Part shown: positions 44,195 to 55,481 of the stretch, one piece after another | Layout: each line of letters begins with the position of its first letter | How positions within the stretch are numbered: the first letter of the stretch is position 1 | Assembly: GCA_003971905.1 (NCBI GenBank) | Contig: RSEE01000065.1 | Span: 327,931 to 391,930 of the forward strand | Direction of reading: 5' to 3' | Length of the DNA stretch: 64,000 bases | Source: Moniliella sp. 'wahieum' | Lineage: Eukaryota > Basidiomycota > Moniliellomycetes > Moniliellales > Moniliellaceae | The notes under the pieces: model-generated | What the model was told of the DNA's origin: nothing | Database searches by the model: none | Seen by the model: only the letters and a program-made list of their open reading frames with translations | Position numbers and translations under genes: made by a program

Positions 44195-46762
44195 CTACGA
44201 TGCGACCACTTTAGCCGTCTTGCGTTCCAGCTCCTCCAGCCGCACTTCAAGCTCGTCGGCTCGATCACGGATGAGAAGCAGACGCTCCAAATCGCGTAGA
44301 AACGCACCTGTCGAATCACCCGAACAGGCCGCATTGCCCGGCGAAATTGGCGAGGCTGCCGCCACGCCCAAGGCCGAGTCCAGCGCCGAAAAGTCTTCAT
44401 CCCAATCCAGGCCGGTTAACAGCGCTGCTGCTGCCTCTTGGCGACTGAGTTTGGTCTTGGAATTTTTGTCCATTGCTTTGGCCTTGGACGCTTTGGTAGT
44501 CTTGTGCGCCGACTTGTCCCGCCCAATCGTTCCTGGGGAGTGGGGGTAGGGTAGAAGAGGCGGTGGCCTCCTCAAACATCAGCACCATTCTCCGACTCAC
44601 GGAACTGCCAATCCCCAAAAGTTGCTCGCTCTTTCTTTGGCCTCTTGAGGGAGAGAGGGCAGTACGAAACGAATTTTGCCCAGGTGTCTGCGTCCATCCC
44701 ATCGGGTTGGACGAGGGTAGACTCAGCACCAGGATAGGGGTTAGGCAGTTCACGCTGTTTCCCCTTGTACACAGCAAATTTAGGACGTTCCGACGCGGTC
44801 TTCCGCCTCTTTCCGGTACAGGGTCAAACGCACAATGGAAAGTAGAACTTTTTCCCAGTCCGAAATCAGGCCAAGCCGAGAAGGGATGAGGGGCCGGCGG
44901 AGAGGGGATGCCCATTCGCACCTTGTTTTGGGCATCGAAGCAAGGGTGAGGGAAGAGGTTGCGGTCTTGTCTGCTGGGATGCGGAACGAGGGCATCGGAA
45001 ATGACTTGGTATGCGTCTTCCAGACCCGACTCAATCATTCGGACAGCCGTGGCTGGATCAAAGTTTTTCGGATCGGCCCGAGGCTTGGACAGGGCTAGGT
45101 AGTTTGGTTTGGTTTTGGGGGTTGGGGGATGGGGTTTCCCTCCCGGCTGATCCTCCTCTTACATCTTACCCATTGTGCAAGTCGAGGGGGAAGAGGCAGC
45201 AGACCATGTCGCCCACCATTGACATAACCCCGCTCCAGGTCTGCGTCCGACACAAATCCACAAGAACGCGATACGTCGCGGCCCGTCTTGGCGGAGACGA
45301 GTTCGGCGAAGATCATGGCGAACGCGACTTGCTCGGTAACCTGTGATGGATTGGACGCAAAGCATTCTCCCTGGTAGGCAGGGGGAGCAGTGGCCGGGGA
45401 CAAGTCTGTGCTTAAAGTGGGTTGAGGAGGTAATACAGGTTCAGGCTTGGGAAGGGGATGGGAAGATGAGCTCCCGACACCACGATCAACCGAGTCAGAC
45501 AAAGAGCTGTTGAGGCATGTACCTTAGCCGTCGGGGTAAGACTACTCGGCGCTGGCGGAGAAAGTCTGTTTTTTGTCGTTGGAGTAAGGTGTTTGTAGGC
45601 ATCGGTGAAGGACCGGGACCTTTGATACCGAAGATGGTGACAAGGGTTCTTCGCTCGTCCCCGGCGTTTCCAAAGACGCATTGACAGGGTTTAACTCAGG
45701 TTCATCCTCTTCCGACTCCCACTCCGCCTCGTCGTCATATTCCACCGACTCCTCGGAATCAGACTTGGGAGGAGGGCGGGGTGGGCGGAGCCCAATGTCG
45801 GGGTGAGACGCAGCTCGGTAAGTCGCATCCAGGTTATCATGAATCTCGAAGAGTTGATCCAGGGTATCGCGCATGCCCCTTAGTTGTCCCAGGCGTCGGC
45901 TGACGTCGGCAACCAATATATCGGAGACTTCGGCGGTAGCTGCGCCAAAGGGAGTGGAGGCCAGACCGGCTGTGGCCCGGGCGGCTTCCTCCGCATGCTT
46001 GGCCATGCGAGCAGTTGCTTCCGCCAGAACACACTGTTTCTTCATAAGCTCCACCTGCCGATTGGCTTGTTGCATGATGCGATCCACCTCCTGCATCACT
46101 TCTTCCACAGCAAGAGAGCCTTCATCAACCCCTTGAGCGGAAGAGATCAACTCCACCATTTTCCCGGCCACAACTCTGATCTTCTCCAACACATCTGGGG
46201 CGGCGACTGTATCCCTCTTGGCCAAGTCAGCAAGAAGATCCGCTTCCTCCGCCTTACGAGCCGCATAAGCCACAATCTCCGTTTTCGACATGCGCTCCAA
46301 TTGGTCAGACGTGAGATCCGCTTCAACGACCTCGGACCGATCCGCCTTTCCATCTTCTTGCTTTTTGTCACGAATTTCAGCCAGAGCAGCTGAGAAGGTT
46401 GTTCGCACATCCTCACTCACGTGGGGTTGAAAATCGGATGATGGTGGTGCTTGGGCGGAGGAATCCTGAGAGGAGAGGAGGAGGATGTAGTCTGAGGAGA
46501 AGGCAGGGGGTTCGAAGCAATTGACTGTTTCAGGGCCTCTGCAAACGACTTGGAACTTGCTCCATGTGCTCTGGAGGATTTGGGCCAGTTGGTCTCCATC
46601 TTCCTCAAATGCGGGCTTGGCCGAAGGGAGCAATGGTGCATGGGAGGGAGAAGGGGTGGATGAGGTAGATGAGGCCGGTGGGGCAGTTGCGCTCGGCGAT
46701 GGCAATGACGGCGTGAGGGGGGCAATCTCGCTGTGGGCTGGGGCTTCTGATGCCGGGGCCAC
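44195..46762 (-). CDS. Uncharacterised coiled-coil protein
   Basis: The long frame 46762-45542 encodes a Pro/Ala/Ser-rich start, then DQLAQILQSTWSKFQVV, then an extended helical region (EIRDKKQEDGKADR ... EKIRVVAGKMVELI ... VMQEVDRIMQQANRQVELMKKQ ... LGQLRGMRDTLDQLFEIHDN) and an acidic patch (SEESVEYDDEAEWESEEDEP). Later frames continue as EQVAFAMIFAELVSAKTG, DLERGYVNGGRHGLLPLPP, EDAYQVISDALVPHPSR, LISDWEKVLLSIVRLTLY, YKGKQRELPNPYPG, and a C-terminal coiled coil (LRDLERLLLIRDRADELEV) to the stop at 44195. Introns and base errors are mixed, so the exon map is not resolved. The N-terminus may extend upstream through the CAGGTG tract. Family unknown. Confidence 0.5.
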
Positions 46763-46921
46763 TGGTGCGAGGCTCTGGTGCTGGGACCTCTGGTGCTGGG
46801 ACTGATGCTGGTGGCGTTGCCGATGCTGGTGCTGATGCTGATGCTAGTGCTGGTGCTGGCACTGGAGTTGGGGCGGGTGCTGGAGTTGGGGCAGACGCAG
46901 GGTGGCAGGTGTAGGTGTAGA

Positions 46922-47142
46922 TGCAGGTGCAGGTGCAGGTGCAGGTGCAGGTGCAGGTGCAGGTGCAGGTGCAGTGCAGGTGCAGGTGCAGGTGCAGGTG
47001 CAGGTGCAGGTGCAGGTGCAGGTGCAGGTGCAGGTGCAGGTGCAGGTGCAGGTGCAGGTGCAGGTGCAGGTGCAGGTGCAGGTGCAGGTGCAGGTGCAGG
47101 TGCAAGTGCAGGTGCAGGTGCAGGTGCAAGTGTAATGCAGGT
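46922..47142. repeat. Hexanucleotide tract (CAGGTG)n, about 35 units
   Basis: Nearly pure CAGGTG repeats, interrupted by loss of GG near 46975 and by two CAAGTG units near 47102-47130. Flanking DNA (46780-46920) is a degenerate GCTGGT/GATGCT repeat from which it may have grown. All six frames are free of stops (Gln-Val, Arg-Cys and Gly-Ala on plus; His-Leu, Thr-Cys and Pro-Ala on minus). It lies just upstream of, or inside, the N-terminal coding part of the minus-strand coiled-coil gene. Confidence 0.92.
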
Positions 47143-47379
47143 GCTGGAGTTGAGACAGGGGCGGGAAGAGAGGTGGCACCAGATTTGAGTGGAGCATCTC
47201 GAGCTTGCCGAATGTAAACCGATCTTTGCTATACTCATTGCGGCGCGGATTGTGTATCATGGCTTTGGAGGGAAGTCGCATGGATGAAGAGGTCGGTCGG
47301 ATTCGGGTGGTCGTGAAGCAGCTTGTGTGGTCGCTGGTGCGGAACGAGGTGGTGTTTGTCGCTGATGCAGCAGAGGATG

Positions 47380-47520
47380 GCGGGGCCGTTGGTGCAGCTG
47401 GAGACGGCGTGGCCGCTGCTGCAACAGGATGGCGTGGCCGCTGCTGCAACAGGTGATGGCGTGGTCGTTGGGGTAGCACGAGATGGTGTGGTCGCTGGGG
47501 CAGCTGGGGCGTGTGGCCGG
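47380..47520. repeat. Imperfect minisatellite, GCGTGGCCGCTGCTGCAACAG-like units
   Basis: Tandem related units of about 30 bases (a GATGGCGTGGCCGCTGCTGC core, at most 20 bases quoted) near 47405-47455, then decaying towards 47520. On the minus strand they keep an Ala/Pro/Thr-rich frame open, perhaps the leader or N-terminus of the downstream coiled-coil gene. Confidence 0.55.
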
Positions 47521-47627
47521 TGGTGCCACAGGGGTGGAGTAGTCTCTGGAACAGTGCGAGGCGATGAGGTTTCTAGAGACTTGCTCTCCTCCACTGAGGG
47601 ATGAGCAGGGCCGGTACACTCTCCACC

Positions 47628-48351
47628 TTACTGGGCAAGGAACCTGTTTGTTCGCCACGCGTCGTCGGCGGTCCGAAAGGCATCTGTCAGCCAGCTTTTT
47701 GAGTCCTCATACGTCTTCTCATCGGTTGCGTTGAGGCGCAAGACGCGATCAAAGTCTCGCTCCGCCTCGTCAATCTTTAGCAAAGCAGAGAGAGCAACGC
47801 CGCGTCGGAAGTAGGCTTTGTGGTTGGTCGGGTCGAGGGTAAGGGCGCCGAGCAGTCAGCCTCAGCCTCGTTGAATCGTTTGAGCTTGAGGTAGCAGGCA
47901 GCTCGGTTGAGTGGGTAGACTGGCTCCGAAGCGTCGTATGCCATGGCTCGAGTGTAGTGCTCACATGCCTCGGCAAACGATCCAGAACTGTAGGCTTCAT
48001 TCCCAAGCTCCCGACTGCCCTGCCCAGGCAATGCGGTGCGACTCCATACTCGTCCCTGGCTTCGATCTGGGCTTGGGGTGGCCTCCCCGATTTGGATCCA
48101 TGCTTCCCTGCTGGCAGGGCGAGAGGCTTGACCGCTGCCCGACGTAATTTTTCAAACTGCCGGACAAAACCAAACCCATCAATCGAACCCGTATGCACCC
48201 CCCCAACCATCTCAGGATAGGTGGCGGTACTGCGTTTCTCCTTTGGACTGGATGATGCGTTGGGCCTGCGATTCAGAGCCCAGTTGTGCGAAGACGAACG
48301 AGATGGTCGGCCCTGGACAGAAGCATCTGTGCTGGAGAAGCCGGACAAGGA
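47628..48351 (-). CDS. TPR co-chaperone-like protein
   Basis: The C-terminal part is a clear three-motif TPR domain: RELGNEAYSSGSFAEACEHY, EPVYPLNRAACYLKLKRFNE, and after a one-base shift near 47860, NHKAYFRRGVALSALLKID. The Asn of GNEAY, the Asn of LNRAA, and the Lys and Arg of KAYFRRG are the carboxylate-clamp residues that hold the EEVD tail of Hsp70/Hsp90, so a chaperone-binding role is likely. It ends EDSKSWLTDAFRTADDAW ... LAQ and TAA (47628-47630). The upstream part (SIDGFGFVRQFEKLRRAAVK) belongs to the same protein or to the preceding gene; no promoter-sized gap separates them. Clamp and length recall the RPAP3/SPAG1 type, not proven. Confidence 0.68.
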
Positions 48352-49462
48352 GGCGGGAGAGACTCCTTGAGCGCAGCCATCTCGCGAGCCACCACAGCAT
48401 AGTACAAGTCCAGGCCGTGGAGGTCAGAGAGGATTTTACGCACCCGCTTGATTGAAGGTAGTTGCATCGGATCAATCTCGTCGGCACATTGCCAGAGGGT
48501 ATCGGCCATCTGCTGCCAAGCGTCGGTGATGATCTGTTTCCAACCGGGACCGCGAGAAGAGGCCTCGGCTGGGCCCATGCTGCCTTGTCGACCAACCGCT
48601 GTTCCATTCCTTTTCAATCCAGCTCTGGAGGCTGGCAGTCTGGATGGGCTTTCGGGCCATGTATGCAGCGGACCGGAGGGCGTCGCCGCTTGTGGTCTCT
48701 GTTCGAATGTTGTCAACCAGGCGTTCAAGGCATGGAAGACAGCGGGCGAAGGAGCAGGCACATGGGGGTCCCCACGTGTTTAGGTCGCGGCCATGGCGCG
48801 TCGCAAGGTCGCACAGAGGTCAAAGCAATCTTCGGTGCTGAGTCGTAGCACCACAGATGCCAACTCGTCGTCACAGGCAGCACGCAGCTGGGTGAGGATG
48901 CCGGAGCGCATGGCGACGGCGGAAGCATTACGTGATGTGGACCGGCTCGAGGCCATGTTCGACAAATGTCATCAGTTTGTCTTCCGCACGTGGTCCTGCA
49001 GGTTCTGGACCATGATGCCACGAAACAGGGCTGGGACGCAAGCGAAGCTGGTGACAAACAACTCGCGAAGGTGGCGGCTGACAACGCGCAGGCGTAGCCG
49101 GGACGCTGTGGCTAACACCGAAGGAAGCAAGTCAGCGGCGGGGCAAACAAGGGACGAATTACAAACGTACTGGTCGCACACATCGCACGCATGCGACACA
49201 TCGTCGAGAGCACTGGTGTCGGCCTCGCGCCTGTCGGGGGCATGACTGTGCGTGTGGATGTGGGCGTGGGTTGTGGGGGTAAGTGTGGCCGTCGCTGTCG
49301 GTGTAAGGCCAGGTGGTGTGGAAGGCAGCTGACGCTGCTGCGGCCGCTGCTGCGACGGAGGGGGGCGGGGCGACAAGCGGACGGAGGGGGCGCAGACGGA
49401 ACGTGGGTCGTCTTGGCGGCGAGGCGTTCGCCCTTGCGGAGCTTGTTCTTTCCGCGCGCCAT
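48240..49462 (-). CDS. Uncharacterised protein, N-terminal MARGKNKLRKGE
   Basis: ATG 49462 opens MARGKNKLRKGERLAAKTT, followed by a Pro/Thr/His-rich stretch and DVSHACDVCDQYV. A 59 bp intron (GTACGT...TTAG, about 49108-49166) leads to SRLRLRVVSRHLRELFVTSF and VQNLQDHVRKT. Later frames give ILTQLRAACDDELASVVLRL, STEDCFDLCATLRRAMAA, PCLERLVDNIRTETTSGDAL, KPIQTASLQSWIEKEWNSG, then WKQIITDAWQQMADTLWQ and IKRVRKILSDLHGLDLYYAV. It is all-helical and cytosolic by composition. I cannot name the family. It may be one gene with the TPR region that follows immediately on the same strand, giving a protein of about 580 aa with a C-terminal TPR. Confidence 0.45.
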
Positions 49463-49942
49463 GGCGGGGCAGAGCAGAGAGAGGTGCGGGGCGGGGGGAA
49501 GGGAGGGCGGGCAGCACTTGAGGCGCAGGAACGTCCACCACTCCAAGGGAGCAGAGCTGGGGCTGGCGGCGTGGGTGTTGCGCTCGGCGTGGACGACGTT
49601 GGCGACGTTGACGATGCTGCTGCCGCCGCGCTTCAACTTGAATGCGAAGCTTGATGCCCGACGCTGCTGAAGGATGGGGCGGGCAGCCCAGCGGAAAACG
49701 GCGGGACATGAGGCATGATGCCTGATGCACGATGCATGATGCATGAGGACTGAAAATGCTAGGGTTGGTGCGGCGTGGTGCGCTGCATGTTGGGTTGCGG
49801 TGGCTGCTCCGCCTGGGCCCTACCATGCTTAATGATCCGGTGCAATCATGTCCTGTTCCGCCTTGCGTGCCAAGCGCTTATAAGAATTGAACGTGGCCCC
49901 GACACGTGACCAGCCATAACCTGCTTCAATGTTTCACGCCAA
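49463..49942. other. divergent intergenic region
   Basis: Between the start of the minus-strand gene (49462) and the NIPA transporter. It includes overlapping TGATGCATGATGCATGATGC units at about 49714-49745. Probably two promoters. Confidence 0.45.
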
Positions 49943-51726
49943 GTGCCCTGCGCTCAGCCGGAGCACACGACCCAGCCGAGCTTATTGCCTCAGCGCCTCC
50001 GCTCCCCCACCGCTTCTTCTGCTGGGCCATGGCTGCCACCGCCTCTGCACGCCTGCTGGCCTCCACTGCGTGCTCGTCGCCGCCGCCACCAACCTTGCCC
50101 TTGTCTTCGCCAGCCCCCTCCTCCCCCCGCCGCCGACCACCCCCTCCCATCGACGTACAGGATAGGCCGCCCGCCCGCCCGTCCTCTGTCCTCGCCCCCC
50201 ATCCTTGCCGCCCTGCCCCCCGCCCCCGCCGTACCGCCCAGCCCGGATGACACCTACGTGCCGCACCTGACCCAGGACAAGTGGATCGGCCTCGGATTGG
50301 CCATAAGCAGCTCGCTTGCCATTGGCACCAGCTTCATCATCACCAAGAAGGGTCTCATGGATGCCGGCGACCAAAACTCGGGCGAGCTGGCCAGCGACCA
50401 ACACGCTTACTTGGCCAATCCTACCTGGTGGGCCGGTATGGCGTGCATGGTCGTTGGTGAGGTTGCGAATTTTGCTGCGTATACGTTTGCGCCACCGATT
50501 CTGGTCACCCCGTTGGGGGCGCTGTCGGTTCTGATTGGGGCGGTGCTGGCGTCGTTTGTGCTCAAGGAAGATCTGGGCCGACTGGGAAGGGTGGGATGCA
50601 CACTCTGTCTCGTTGGCACCCTCATCATTATCTTGAATGCCCCTGAGGACAAGGAGATCCACACGGTGGACGAGATGCTGGCGTATGCACTCCAGGGTCC
50701 CTTCCTCACTACTGTCTTGTTGTCACTGTGTTTGCGATCGTGATGATTTACCAGGTGGTACCACGATGGGGCAAGAAGTCGCCGCTCATCTATCTTTCCA
50801 TTTGCTCGTCGGTCGGATCCATCTCGGTCATGTCGGTCAAAGGATTTGGTGTCGCGCTGAAACTGACGCTCAATGGGAGCAACCAGTTTACCCATCCTTC
50901 GACCTATTGCTTTGCCATTGTGGTTGTCGTCTGCATCCTGGTGCAGATGAACTATTTTAACAAAGCATTGGACCAGTACGTTATCTTCTCCGTCATCTCT
51001 CTGTTTTGTTCGCGTCCCAAGGGTAGCACACGACTAATTAATTGCTGTGATTGGCCCTCTAGGTTCTCGACCAATGTAGTGAACCCCATTTACTATGTCA
51101 TGTTCACTACCAGCACCATCTTTGCTTCCTTCCTTCTCTTCCGAGGATTTAACACCCAGGGTGCTGCCCCGGCCGTATCACTCTTATGCGGATTCGTGGT
51201 GATTTTCATTGGCGTATATCTACTCAACATGAACCGACTGCAAGAACCAGAGCTGAGTCTAGGACCTCAACGCCAGTCCAATTGGGCACCACGAGGGAGC
51301 GCGGAGTACATTCGTAACCACCAGCGCTCTGCTTCGGGACGCGTGAGATTCGAAGATGAAGAGCAAGGAGAGCAGGTGGGAATGGGGCCTCTCCCTACCC
51401 CGGCTCAGGCCCCCACGCAAAAGACCAGCGACATTTTTCGGTCGTCGACGATGAGGACGCTTCATCGGGCGACGAGCAGCCAGGCAACGATGGGGCGTAC
51501 AGTTCCAGAGCCACCCTATTGTAGTCCCCTTTTGCTTCATGCTTTTGTAGTCTCTCCTATGCCACAGAAATACCATTTCTTGTCCCTGCATCATGTGCTC
51601 CACACTCTATCCGTACCTGTAGCGCCCCCCCCTTCCATGAAACCCAACCTACCTCGTCCGTTGATGTGGACTTTGCATGGCACCCCACGATCCTGCTGTC
51701 CAAATACCTACTTAGTACCTATGTGA
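49943..51726 (+). CDS. NIPA-type magnesium transporter (DUF803 family)
   Basis: After a Pro-rich N-terminal stretch whose start codon is uncertain, the conserved part begins DKWIGLGLAISSSLAIGTSF and FIITKKGLMDAG, followed by WWAGMACMVVGEVANFAAY, PPILVTPLGALSVLIGAVLA, LASFVLKEDLGRLGRVGC, YCLVVTVFAIVMIYQVVPRW, LIYLSICSSVGSISVMSVKG, and after an 87 bp intron (50976-51062) FSTNVVNPIYYVMFTTSTIF. Nine hydrophobic helices fit the NIPA fold of the drug/metabolite transporter superfamily; family members carry Mg2+ at plasma or endosomal membranes. One base is off near 50715. The tail is read either to 51726 or, with a shift in the T run near 51437, to an acidic end and TAG at 51524, which I prefer. 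Confidence 0.88.
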
Positions 51727-51824
51727 GACCAGCCACAATCACCTCAAGGATCACGATTCAAGGAGACGAGAGTCGGCAGCAAGATCAGATAATGAGAGCT
51801 GTTGCAGAGCGAATCCGAGCAGAT

Positions 51825-54813
51825 TTACTTGGACATCTTGGACTCAAAGTAGGCCTGCGCGGCTTGGAGAGCCTCCGCAAGCTTGGGCTGCTCGCCGACA
51901 CCCTGCGCCGCATCGTTTTTCCACCACCACGTCCACCAACGACCTTGCTCACTACGCCAAGCCAGTCCTTGGCGTTGACGCCATGCTCACGGTCCTGCTC
52001 CGACACGTAGTTGGCATGGACAAGTTAGTCTTGCCTGCCACGGTCTCTTCGGAGAAGAGGTAGACCGACTTGCCCAACTTGCGCGCATTGCCAATCCCCC
52101 CCGTCAGTGCCTTGGCGTTGGAGCCAACATCAAACGCCTTGATCAGGACAGGTGCGTTGGGTTGCTCGGTTTGGAAAAAGTTGGTGACCCCATCAGCGAC
52201 AATCTTGAGCCCGGCCTTCTCCTTGGCCTTCGTCTCGGCATCGAGCGCTTTGCGAATCGCACTGAACCGTGTTTGGATCGCTGCCTTCTCCCGCACACCA
52301 ATTTCGAGTTGGTCCAGCTCATCATTGCAAACGCTTTGAGCTCGGTGTCCTTCGCCGCCTTGTCCGCCACACCATCAATCCGAGTCAGCTTGTCCTCAGC
52401 CTCCTTGGCGCGGCGAACGACTTCCTTGGCCTCATTGCCTGTGACAGCGACAATACGACGAGTGCCCTTGGCAATACCACTCTCCTCGATGATCACCAGA
52501 TCTTTATGTCACCCGTCGACTTTACGTGGGTACCGCCACAAAATTCGATCGACGTACTACGCCACTTGGGGTTGGTAAGGTCCTTCTCAATCTCCTCAAT
52601 TGGGAACTCGAGAGCAACAACGCGCACTGGGTCGGGGTACGCCTCTCCAAAGACGGCACGAAGTCCGGTAATCTTACTCGCTTGTTCAAGCGACAAGTCC
52701 TTGGCATACACCTTGACGTCCTTCTTGATCCACCCCTTGCTCAGGTCCTCAATCTTGGCCAGATCAGCCACAGGAACCTGGGACTTGTGGCTAAAGTCGA
52801 ACCGCAACTTGGTGGGGGCTACAAGCGAACCCTTTTGGTCGACATGGTCGCCGAGGACCTCGCGGAGGCAGTAGTTGAGAATGTGGGTGCCAGTGTGGTT
52901 GTTGCGCAGGGGCCAGCGACGCAGTTCGTCGTACGTCGAGGTCGCCTTGTCCCCAACCTTGAACTCGCCTGGCTCAACGCCCTTCTCGAATTGACCCGAA
53001 TGGAGTACGTAGCCACCGTAGATTTGCACGTCATCCACCACAAAGTCCGTCTCGGTCTGGTTGACCGTGATCACACCAGTGTCGGCCTGCTGACCGCCCT
53101 GCTCAGCGTACATGTTGGTCTTGTCGAGCACAATACCGAGCGGCTTGGAGAGGTCCGCCTCGCTGGTTGACTGGAAGAATTTGCCGCCCTGGAAAATGGC
53201 GACGATCGTTGCCTCGATGCTCTCCTCGGTGAACTTGAACTTGTCGTCGGTCCTGGGCACAGCTTCGTTGTGGTCCAGCGTCGCAATGTCGTGCACGTCC
53301 AGCTTTGGTGTCTCGTCCGACGACGTCTTAGGTCCACCCTTGGATGCCTCCTTGGACGCGGCCTGCGCTCGTCGAATTCCTTCTGGTTCACACCCAGCCC
53401 TTGCTCCTCGGCCATAAGAAGCGTAAGGTCAACAGGGAAGCCGTACGTATCGTACAAACGCCAAACATCCTTGCCGTTCAACTCCTTCCACCCGAGCTTC
53501 TTGGCCTTGGCCGCGTATTGCTCAAACAGCCTCTCTCCACGGTCCAGAGTGCGGGCGAAAGACTGCTCCTCCTCGTCGAGGATTTCTTGCACATCCTTGA
53601 CGTGGCTAGTGATCTCAGGGAAGAAGGGACCCATGTGCTCAGCAACGGTCGGCACCAGCTGACTGAAGAAGTGGCCAATGGGGACGTTGAAGTACTTGCG
53701 CGCGTAGCGTGTGCCGCGGCAAGATGCGACGCAGTACGTACCCACGTCCATCCTTGTCCGGCACACCGCCATCCGAGATGGCAACCGTGAGCGTACGAAC
53801 ATGGTCCGCAATCACACGGTACGCCGTGTCGATGCCGTCCTTGTCGTCGGCTCCGAGCTTGCCAGCGTACGGCCGGGCATTCGTCAGCTCTTGGATCTTA
53901 GCAAACAAAGGCGAAAAGACGTCCGTGTCGTAGTTGGACCGACGGTCTTGCAGCACCGATACAAGTCGCTCGTAGCCCATGCCGGTGTCAATGTGCTTGG
54001 CAGGTAGCGGACGAAGACTGCCATCGGCCTCGCGGTTGAACTGGATAAACACATTGTTCCAGATCTCAAGCACATCCGGGTCGTCCATGTTGACCAGGTG
54101 AGCAGCATTGCGCCCCCCAATGCGGTCATAGTGGATCTCTGAGCATGGACCGCATGGGCCTGTGGCGCCCATTTCCCAGAAGTTGTCCTTGGCATCACCT
54201 GTAAGGATGTGGTCTTCAGCAACGCCGACGGAGCGCCAGATATCGCGGGCCTCCGTGTCGGGTTCGAGTCCTTGCTTCGCATCACCCTCAAGTAGGTGAC
54301 ATAGAGACGATCTTTAGGAATGCCGTACACTTCAGTCAAGAGATTCCACGCGAGCGGGATGGCCTCAGACTGTTCAGGAAGAGTTAGTGGGAGGGAGGGG
54401 GGGGGGAGCAGAAGCAGAAACACATACCTTGAAGTAGTCACAAAGGACCAGTTGCCCAGCATCTCAAAGAAAGTGTGGTGGTACGAGTCCTTGCCGACAT
54501 CGTCCAAGTCATTGTGTTTGCCACCGGCGCGGATGCACTTTTGCGAGTTGGTAGCGCGCTTCAGAGAGGCCAGGTGGGAGGCAGCCTCGACGGTGCCGAG
54601 GAAAATGCTTTTGTATTGGTTCATGCCGGCATTGGCAAAGAGCAGTGTCGGGTCATCGTAGGGGATGGTGCTGCTGGAGGCACAAATGTGCTGGTGCTCC
54701 TTGGTGAAGTAGTCAATGAACGTCTGGCGCACCTTGGCGGCGGGCCAATCGCCGAACTGGCTCTGCGTCGACACGGAGACGGGCGTCGGCGTGTACGTGG
54801 ACGAGGTCGACAT
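51825..54813 (-). CDS. ALA1: Alanyl-tRNA synthetase
   Basis: Exon 1 is 54813-54428, followed by a 58 bp intron (GTATGT...ACAG) and exon 2 from 54369; about 975 aa, the normal length. Class II catalytic core: [114 protein letters not shown]. The editing domain has the zinc ligands HTGTH and, further on, CGGTH ([12 protein letters not shown]). The C-terminal DHHA1 region ends AYFESKMSK. One gene usually serves cytosol and mitochondria; the N-terminus before the core is Ser/Thr-rich without a clear presequence. Frame breaks occur at 54290-54291 (AA where AAA restores YFEG), near 53720 and near 53370, and others lie in the C-terminal third. Confidence 0.93.
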
Positions 54814-55113
54814 GGCGGCAGAGGAGGCGGGGATGGTGGTGGGGGCGAGGCAAGAGAGACGCGCGCGGGCTGCCAGTCGTGGAGGCAGGCGAGCAGCATG
54901 CGGCCAGGCACGGCCGAGAAGCGCCGCCGGGAGGCCTTCGAATCGGAACCTGGTAGAACCAGAAACCCCGCCACCGTTCCGCCCATCGGCGGAAACAGCC
55001 CCCCCGCCGGTGAAAAAATGATCACCACCACCTCAATCTGTTTTCCGCCGGGCGCACCTGGCTTGCCACCTGCTTTCCCCTTGCCACCTCTTGCGCACCT
55101 GCTCGTCTGTGCC
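54814..55113. promoter_or_regulatory. Shared divergent promoter ALA1 / RPB10
   Basis: 300 bases between the start codons of alanyl-tRNA synthetase (minus) and RPB10 (plus). It contains CCGCCGG/CCGGCG blocks and a CCCTGCC-type C-rich leader before RPB10. No TATA box is visible. Co-regulation of two growth-related genes is plausible. Confidence 0.5.
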
Positions 55114-55481
55114 ATGGTACGCGTCGTCTCTGCTTCGGCGCTGGCGTTCCCTTCTCGTGACCCTGACCACATCCACTTCTTCTCCAGATTATCCCGTCGC
55201 TGCTTCTCTTGCGGAAAGGTCGTGGGCGACAAGTGGGACCTGTTTATTGGGCATGATCAACGTCGACATCGAGGAGGGCCAGGCCCTGACTGAGCTTGGT
55301 CTTAAGCGCTACTGCTGCCGTCGCATGGTGCTCACTCACGTCGACCTGATTGAAAAGCTGCTGCACTACAACAGTATGTGTTTTTTTTTTTTTTCCTTGC
55401 GCTCCCAGCGTTTGCCGTCCTCTCTTGTGGCTACTAACCATGTCTGTCCCTCCAGTCCACGACCGGTCCCAGGACGAGTAA
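55114..55481 (+). CDS. RPB10: RNA polymerase subunit RPB10 (RPABC5)
   Basis: Three exons: 55114-55116 (only the ATG), 55188-55373 and 55456-55481; introns of 71 and 82 bp, both GT...CAG. The product, about 70 aa, is the zinc-binding subunit shared by RNA polymerases I, II and III: IIP followed by [57 protein letters not shown] and IHDRSQDE. CFSCG and YCCRRM supply the zinc ligands. Near 55193-55198 two bases are missing relative to the universal IIPVRC start, and GGG at 55249-55251 has one G too many. The first intron sits exactly between the initiator Met and residue 2. A T14 run lies at 55381-55394 in intron 2. Confidence 0.95.

Noticed and set aside
46902-47217. Long plus-strand frames through the hexamer tract (Gln-Val, Gly-Ala and Arg-Cys repeats)
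   Set aside because: They are open only because the CAGGTG repeat lacks stops in every frame; nothing on either side supports a plus-strand gene.
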